DNA from: Gautieria morchelliformis
Taxonomy: Eukaryota; Basidiomycota; Agaricomycetes; Gomphales; Gomphaceae
Length of the DNA stretch: 64,000 bases
Assembly: GCA_015179125.1 (NCBI GenBank)
Contig: WHVA01000114.1
Span: 186,001-250,000, forward strand
Reading direction: 5' to 3'
Part shown: in pieces, positions 59,198 through 64,000 of the stretch
Layout of the letters: each line of letters starts with the position of its first letter
How positions within the stretch are numbered: position 1 is the stretch's first letter
The notes under the pieces: model-generated
What the model was told of the DNA's origin: nothing
Database searches by the model: none
The model's input: only the letters and a program-made list of their open reading frames with translations
Translations under genes and position numbers: made by a program

Positions 59198-59352
59198 TGC
59201 TGTAAACGGGGGTGCAGAGATTGTGTCGGAAGTCAGTGGAACTCAGAGGGAGTCGGAGGACGAAAGAGTGGATGCATTGAGTTTAACCTCGTTTGTCGCA
59301 CGAATGGGGTCAACACAGCCCTCAGCTCATGCGGAGGCCAGAGGACTGCTGA

Positions 59353-59660
59353 CTATTTTTTTGCATCTGTAGCGGGAGCAGCTTCAGATTTCTCTTCCGT
59401 CTTCGCTGCGCGGCCCTTGGCCTTAGCAGCGGAAGCGGAAGCTCGGGTGCAATCGCGAGCGACGTGACCGCCTTTGCCGCAGAAAAGGCAAAGGTTGTTG
59501 TCCATGCGACGCTGGCGTTCTGCGGGGGTTAGTTTTCCGTCCTTCCCAAGTTTGTCGGAAAGGTCCGGAGTGCTCTTCCGGGCATTGGTGTTAGAACCAG
59601 AGGCCTGGTTGTTGCAAGGTGTGGAAGTGTTGTTCCAGTTGCCGGAGTTGGAGCCGGAAC

Positions 59661-59692
<32 letters not shown>

Positions 59693-60741
59693 CCGGAATT
59701 GGTCTTCTTTTTGTCTTTATCAGACTTCTTGTCGGAAGACTTGTCGTTCTTGCTCTGGGCGGAAGTTTCACGAGCTATTTCGGAATGTCTTTCCCAGTAG
59801 CGCGAATCAATGGATTGGGCTAGGTTGCGGAGGTCAGTGAGGGTGGCGGGTTTTCCGACGCGGGCAATTTCATCCTTGATCCGGGATGGCAAGCCCATGT
59901 AGAACTGTCGTCAGAGTGCAGCTTCTCCCCATTGGACTCGAGGAGCGAGCTGCTGGAAAGTGACAATGTATTTAGCTATCTTATGAGTGTCTTTCATACG
60001 AAGCTTATCGAGTTCATTTTCCGCATTGGCTTCCATATCAAATGGTCTGAAGTTGCTGCCGAGTTCAGAAACGAAATTGTGATAATCGTCAGCCCAGTCG
60101 ACAAGGGCGAACGGATCCATGAGGGCAGGTTCAAAATAGTCGAGAGCCGTGCCTCAGAGATAGGAAAGGGCGTAATTGACCTTTTGTTCGTCATTGGGAA
60201 AGGCATTGGGACGATCGCGGAAGTTGAACTGAAGCTGGACCAAAAAAGGCTGGAGCTTCTTGGGGTCGGAACCGTCAAATTGATCCGGTTCGCGGACCTT
60301 AGTCTTGGGGCGTGGAGCTTGGGCCGGGCGCTGGAGTTGGCCGGCCAGCATGGCGATAGCCTGTGCAAGATCTGGAACTGGCACGGGCGGAACTGGGTTG
60401 GTGGGAATCGGAGGTGGAGGACCGCCGGGTGGACCGCCATGAGGGCCGCCGGGAGGTGGTCCTGGTGGAGGTGGTGGAGGTGGTGCGGGGCATCGAAATG
60501 ACGCTACTGTCTGTTCGCCGCTGCTGCTCGATGAGTTTCCATTGTAGTCGGGATTGTCATTGGGATTATCATCAGGAACTTCTTCGAAGCGTTGCGGAAG
60601 AGCGTCGGAAAGCTCATCATCAGCACGAAAGCTGCTGGAGGGTTCCGCATGTCTTGGTGCTGCAGATCTAAGGTAGCCAAAATAAGAGAGAGCTTCGACA
60701 GCTCCTGTGTGAGCTGAAGTAGCTGTGGTACAAGGAGGCAT
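59353..60741 (-). CDS. Element B gag region
   Basis: Pro/Gly-rich N-terminus (PPPPPPPGPPPGGPHGGPPG), a gag domain (QFDGSDPKKLQPFLVQLQFN, then the MDPFALVDWADDYHNFVSEL stretch), a Lys/Asn-rich linker with a run of Asn codons (about 59661-59690) and a CCHC knuckle LCLFCGKGGHVARDCTRA (about 59450-59500). Part of a fossil element. Confidence 0.85.
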
Positions 60742-60774
60742 AGCGATAGTTATCAGGTGGGAATCAGATAATAC

Positions 60775-60974
60775 TGTTACGTATCGGAAATCCCAGAGGT
60801 TGGAACTGGAAAGGACAACGGCTTCAACTTATATGTTGCGCCCCTGATGAGCTACCATCCTAAGTATTTCGGATTTGACTTCCGGATGCCGGAGAAGGCG
60901 GAAGTCGAGAGTAAGGTCAATGGTCGAGGGTCAGAGAACAAAGGTTGGAATAGGTGGAAGAGGCGGAGGACAGA
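60775..60974 (-). repeat. Element B 5' LTR, part; cut by A2
   Basis: Matches 46888 onward for about 200 bases, then stops exactly where A2 begins with TGTAAA. The remainder should lie beyond A2, outside the window. Confidence 0.85.
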
Positions 60975-61305
60975 TGTAAAGAAGTGGATTCAGAGGGGGG
61001 GGGTCCACAAGACCCCACTGTATAGTAGTGCGTGGGAACCGCCGGCGGTTCCCCAGCTTGATCGCATCTTACCCTTACACTGTCACTACGTAGCATCAGA
61101 ATACCACACATTGGTCAAGTTCTGTCGTGCTCTTGTGACTTAAGGCTTAAGATAGACATCTTTTACACCTTTTTGAACTATCCTGCGGTTGATCGCTACA
61201 CGACCAACCGATAGTGGATTCGAAGCAATCTTGAAAAAGATCGCTGCGTCGACGACTAAACATCGTTGAGACCCTCCAGTAGACCTTCTACTGTCGGCTG
61301 CGAGC
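60975..61305 (+). repeat. A2 5' LTR and leader
   Basis: Starts TGTAAAGAAG. It carries hairpins at the same relative places as A1: 61000-61005/61011-61016 and 61034-61041/61046-61053, plus 61277-61283/61287-61293. Confidence 0.7.
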
Positions 61306-63850
61306 ATGATGATCCCACGCAGTCGAAGACGGACACAAGCGACGAGCTCGAGGTCCACACCCCAGGTGCAGCCCAGCGACACGACGGCTGATGCTATCCT
61401 GGACCAAGAGAACAGGACGATAGAAGATGGAGAGATCGTAGATCTCACCGCCCTCGTCCCCCCAGTAGAGGACGAGGAAAACCCCTACCACGTCTCGTCG
61501 AGCATGGCCAAGGAAGAGATGACGCCGGGCAACGAGCTGGCGCCGCCCCCCCATCTCTCTCTGCCCAAGGACAAAGGAAAGGGCAGAGAAGTCTTGCCGT
61601 CGTCAGACGGTAGAGCAACAACATCGAGGCGGGCACAAAGCCACGACTCAAACCGACGCTCACGAAGTAGAGCGACGATGATCGTCCCTGAAGGAGGACG
61701 ATGGCAAAAGAGACGAGCCCCAGACGATGGTCAGGACTCGGAATACTCAAGCTCTAGTCGCAAGAGCTCGAGGGCTCACACCATCGACCACGAGACGGCA
61801 GAGGCCCTGAACAAACAGGTGCAGGCTGCGCTGCACCGAAGCACGCTGACGCGCCACAAGCACGATCAGCTGGCATCGCAGCTTGACAATGCCACCGCCG
61901 CCCTAATGGCAATCGGCAAGGAACTCCACCAGGCAGAGGAGATCAGGCTGCAAGACGCAGCCACGCTGGAGGACGTCCAGAAAGCACTCCGCCCACGTGG
62001 GGAGCGCGACGCAACTCGTCCGAGCTCGCGACAGTCCGCAGCTAACGAACGCAGTGGCGATGTGCACCGAAATGAGCGAGACAAACAGCGAATGCCGCCA
62101 CCAGCCGTCCCGGTCGAACAGGACGTAAGGTTCGGGAACGAACCTCAGGAGAAACCGGCTGCCCCAACGGACAGCCGTAAAACGATCCAACAGATCGTTA
62201 GGGATCAGGTCCCCTCAGAGCCTGACTCTGAAACGACGACCGAGAGCTTAGAGCTCGAAGTCACACACTGGCAGCGTAAAGAAGCCGCAGCTGCGCGCCG
62301 CCACACACGGGCACTCGAGCTACTAGCGAAGAACGCTGAAGAGACAGTGGCCCACAGCCACACCGCTCAGCTGCCCGACGAGCAGCTCACGCAAGCCGTA
62401 CAGGACGCACGGCAGGCACGCGCAGCCTACAACAGCAGGCTACGGATCCACAATGTGGGACTGACCGGGGACACCAGGCACAAAATGCCCCCGGAACCGA
62501 GAGCACAGAATGCTCCCGATCCTGAGCCCGATCTGGGCCCGGGGCCCGTCAGGGCATATAACAGCCTGCCCCGTGCGGCATCACAACCACGCGAGCGATC
62601 CATGGCCCCAACGGAAGGCCAGGGAATCCCTGACCAGGCCAACGTCGTACCAATGGAGCCGTACGACGGGATCACACGGATGATCCGCGTGGCGTTAGCA
62701 GACACCGCGGACACAGACCCGGAGAAGTCTGTGCTAGCGAAAGCCGGCGTAAAATTGGCACACCCCGAGCCATATGCCAGGGGATCTGACCTCGAAGAGT
62801 TTGAAATCTTCGTGGCAGCCATCCTATGATGGCTAAAAATGAATTGCCTCCTAGGGCCAACCAGCATTGACATGCAGGTCGGCTATGTGGGCACTCGCCT
62901 CACCGGCGAAGCCCAGGAGTGGTTCCTTCGAAACGTTGAACGCTTCGATCGCCAGGTCCGCAGCTGGACGCTGGAAACCGTGATGCAAGGCCTTCAAAAA
63001 AGGTTCCTGCACACACTGACGTACCATCATGCATCGAATAAATTCGACGCGGTCATGCAAGGCATGAAAACCGTTCAGGAGATGCTGAACGAGCTCACGA
63101 AATACGCGGCACGTATGATACAGCCGCCAGACGAGTACACGTTCCGGAGACGGTTCGTATCAGCGCTGCGCGAAACGCTGCGCAACGAGGTCCTCAAAAA
63201 GGGCTATAATGCCGAGAGCAGCTCAATAGAGCAACTCTTCGAGATGGCCCGGATGATCGAGGAGGCATCCCGATACAACATGGGGATGCACCGCGCAGAA
63301 AGCGCAGCAGCAACGGCAAGCGCTGCCCGGCTCACAGGGAGCAAGCCGTTGACACAAACGGGCCTGACCAGGCCCAGCCTGTTTTCAAGAAGCGGAACAG
63401 GACAACGGCTACCGCCATTACGCCCAGCACAAGCTGGACACCCGCCTGAAGCTAAACAGCCTCAAGTGTCAGGATCATCCCCACGACCTGCCCCAGCAAC
63501 GAAAGCATTGGGCCGGCCTAACGATGGGCCCAGCGGCAGCCAAAGCAGCGCTATGTGCTTTGAATGTGGCCAACCTGGCCACAAGAAAGCGGAGTGCCCC
63601 CGGCTTAGGTCCAGTATCAGGACAGCAGCCGCGAGGCACAACGATGAGACCGAGGATCCAGAGACGGATCTCGGTCAAAATTCTCTTCAACAGATTGATG
63701 AAGAGGGGGAGGGTGATCCCCAACCCAACGAATCTCCGGACAACGGAGACGCACCCGCTGAAGAGTGGGATCCCGAACCGTCCCAGTACTACGAATGGGA
63801 CGAAGAGGCGGAAGACACTGCCTACAGGTCCAGCGTGATCAGAATCGCGC
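61306..63850 (+). CDS. A2 gag region
   Basis: Begins MMIPRSRRRTQATSSRSTPQ with a long charged N-terminal part (VVTHWQRKEAAAARRHTRAL-like helices). A capsid-like region matches A1, followed by a CCHC knuckle CFECGQPGHKKAEC (about 63556-63600) and an acidic tail ending with the conserved SQYYEWDEE block. Part of a fossil element. Confidence 0.82.
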
Positions 63851-64000
63851 CGGAAGACAACACTGCACGAAAGTCATGGCGGCACGCACATTGGTTACGC
63901 CAGACAAGGCGGCTGAGCCGGTGTATCACCACCGAAGTAAGCACAGGACACGGCCAACGCGCCCGCGCAGTGAAAACTGTACCCTCTCGGGGTACTAGGA

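Larger units (their letters stand above)
46888..60974 (-). mobile_element. Chromovirus B (Ty3/gypsy), inserted in A1; older, broken
   Basis: The left LTR (46888-47598) and the right LTR (60775-60974, cut by A2) both start TGTTA on the plus strand and share about 200 bases with roughly 16 differences by eye. The minus-strand order from the right is gag, protease, reverse transcriptase, RNase H, integrase and chromodomain. An antisense ORF region lies between the chromodomain and the left LTR. Element E is inserted at the RT/RNase H border. A purine tract (cttgaaggggag on the minus strand) borders the left LTR. The element is broken, with several interruptions besides E. LTR divergence makes it clearly older than C, D and E. 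Confidence 0.9.
60975..64000 (+). mobile_element. Chromovirus A2, second copy of family A, runs off the window
   Basis: LTR and leader 60975-61305, gag from 61306, and the start of the protease part near the window end. It shares layout and much sequence with A1 (26073-29060) but differs widely at third codon positions, so the two copies are old relatives or different lineages. Inserted into the LTR of element B. Incomplete here; it shows only a few interruptions in the visible part. Confidence 0.85.

Noticed and set aside
59640-59700. GTT repeat as a stand-alone microsatellite
   Set aside because: It encodes the Asn run in the gag linker of element B and is better described as part of that region.
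46888-60974. RIP-like C-to-T mutation as the cause of LTR differences in B
   Set aside because: Most differences are transitions but they run in both directions and show no clear CpA context; ordinary ageing explains them as well.

Overview
The window looks like a basidiomycete fungus, probably an Agaricomycete. Its host genes are short and compact and are cut by many 50-70 nt GT-AG introns, including 6-8 nt exons. The recognisable products are fungal: a UPF0658 Golgi protein, a Pom33/TMEM33 protein, HAS1 and MCM3. The very heavy load of chromodomain Ty3/gypsy elements would suit a repeat-rich genus such as Rhizoctonia or Ceratobasidium, but that placement is inference.

Bases 1 to about 25,750 are gene-bearing. 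In order they hold: a Yippee protein (-), an unrecognised protein (-), a LacA/NodL-type sugar O-acetyltransferase (+), a UPF0658 membrane protein (+), a Ulp1-type SUMO protease (+), the SNARE Bet1 (-), peptidyl-tRNA hydrolase 2 (-), the DEAD-box helicase HAS1 (+), MCM3 (-), a Pom33/TMEM33 protein (+), a coiled-coil protein with a possible DUF6697-like part (-), a small membrane protein (+) and a broken TCP11-like fragment (+). PTH2/HAS1 and MCM3/POM33 are close divergent pairs. ULP1/BET1 and HAS1/MCM3 are convergent pairs about 90-105 bases apart. Most of these genes are housekeeping and no shared pathway is apparent. Several are spliced so finely that no long open frame marks them (Yippee, Bet1, PTH2, acetyltransferase).

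Bases 25,750 to 64,000 are a nest of LTR retroelements, treated here as fossils. Chromovirus A1 (+, from 26,073) carries inside it chromovirus C (30,408-43,349, TSD ctgat), which carries copia element D (34,599-39,856, TSD tacct). A1 also holds a solo copia LTR (44,710-45,187). A1 is cut at 46,888 by chromovirus B (-), which holds gypsy element E (51,014-57,597). The outer LTR of B is cut at 60,975 by A2, a second A-family copy that runs off the window. LTR divergence gives the order: D and C youngest, then E, then B.

The most unusual signal is in family A. Its LTR, gag, pol and accessory ORF are packed with short perfect inverted repeats (stems of 6-11 bases), and several stems are kept between A1 and A2 by paired compensatory changes, two of them fully synonymous. 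Two further oddities are a Zn2Cys6-type cysteine pattern in an antisense ORF region of element B, and a strong excess of CGGA/TCCG in elements B and C only.
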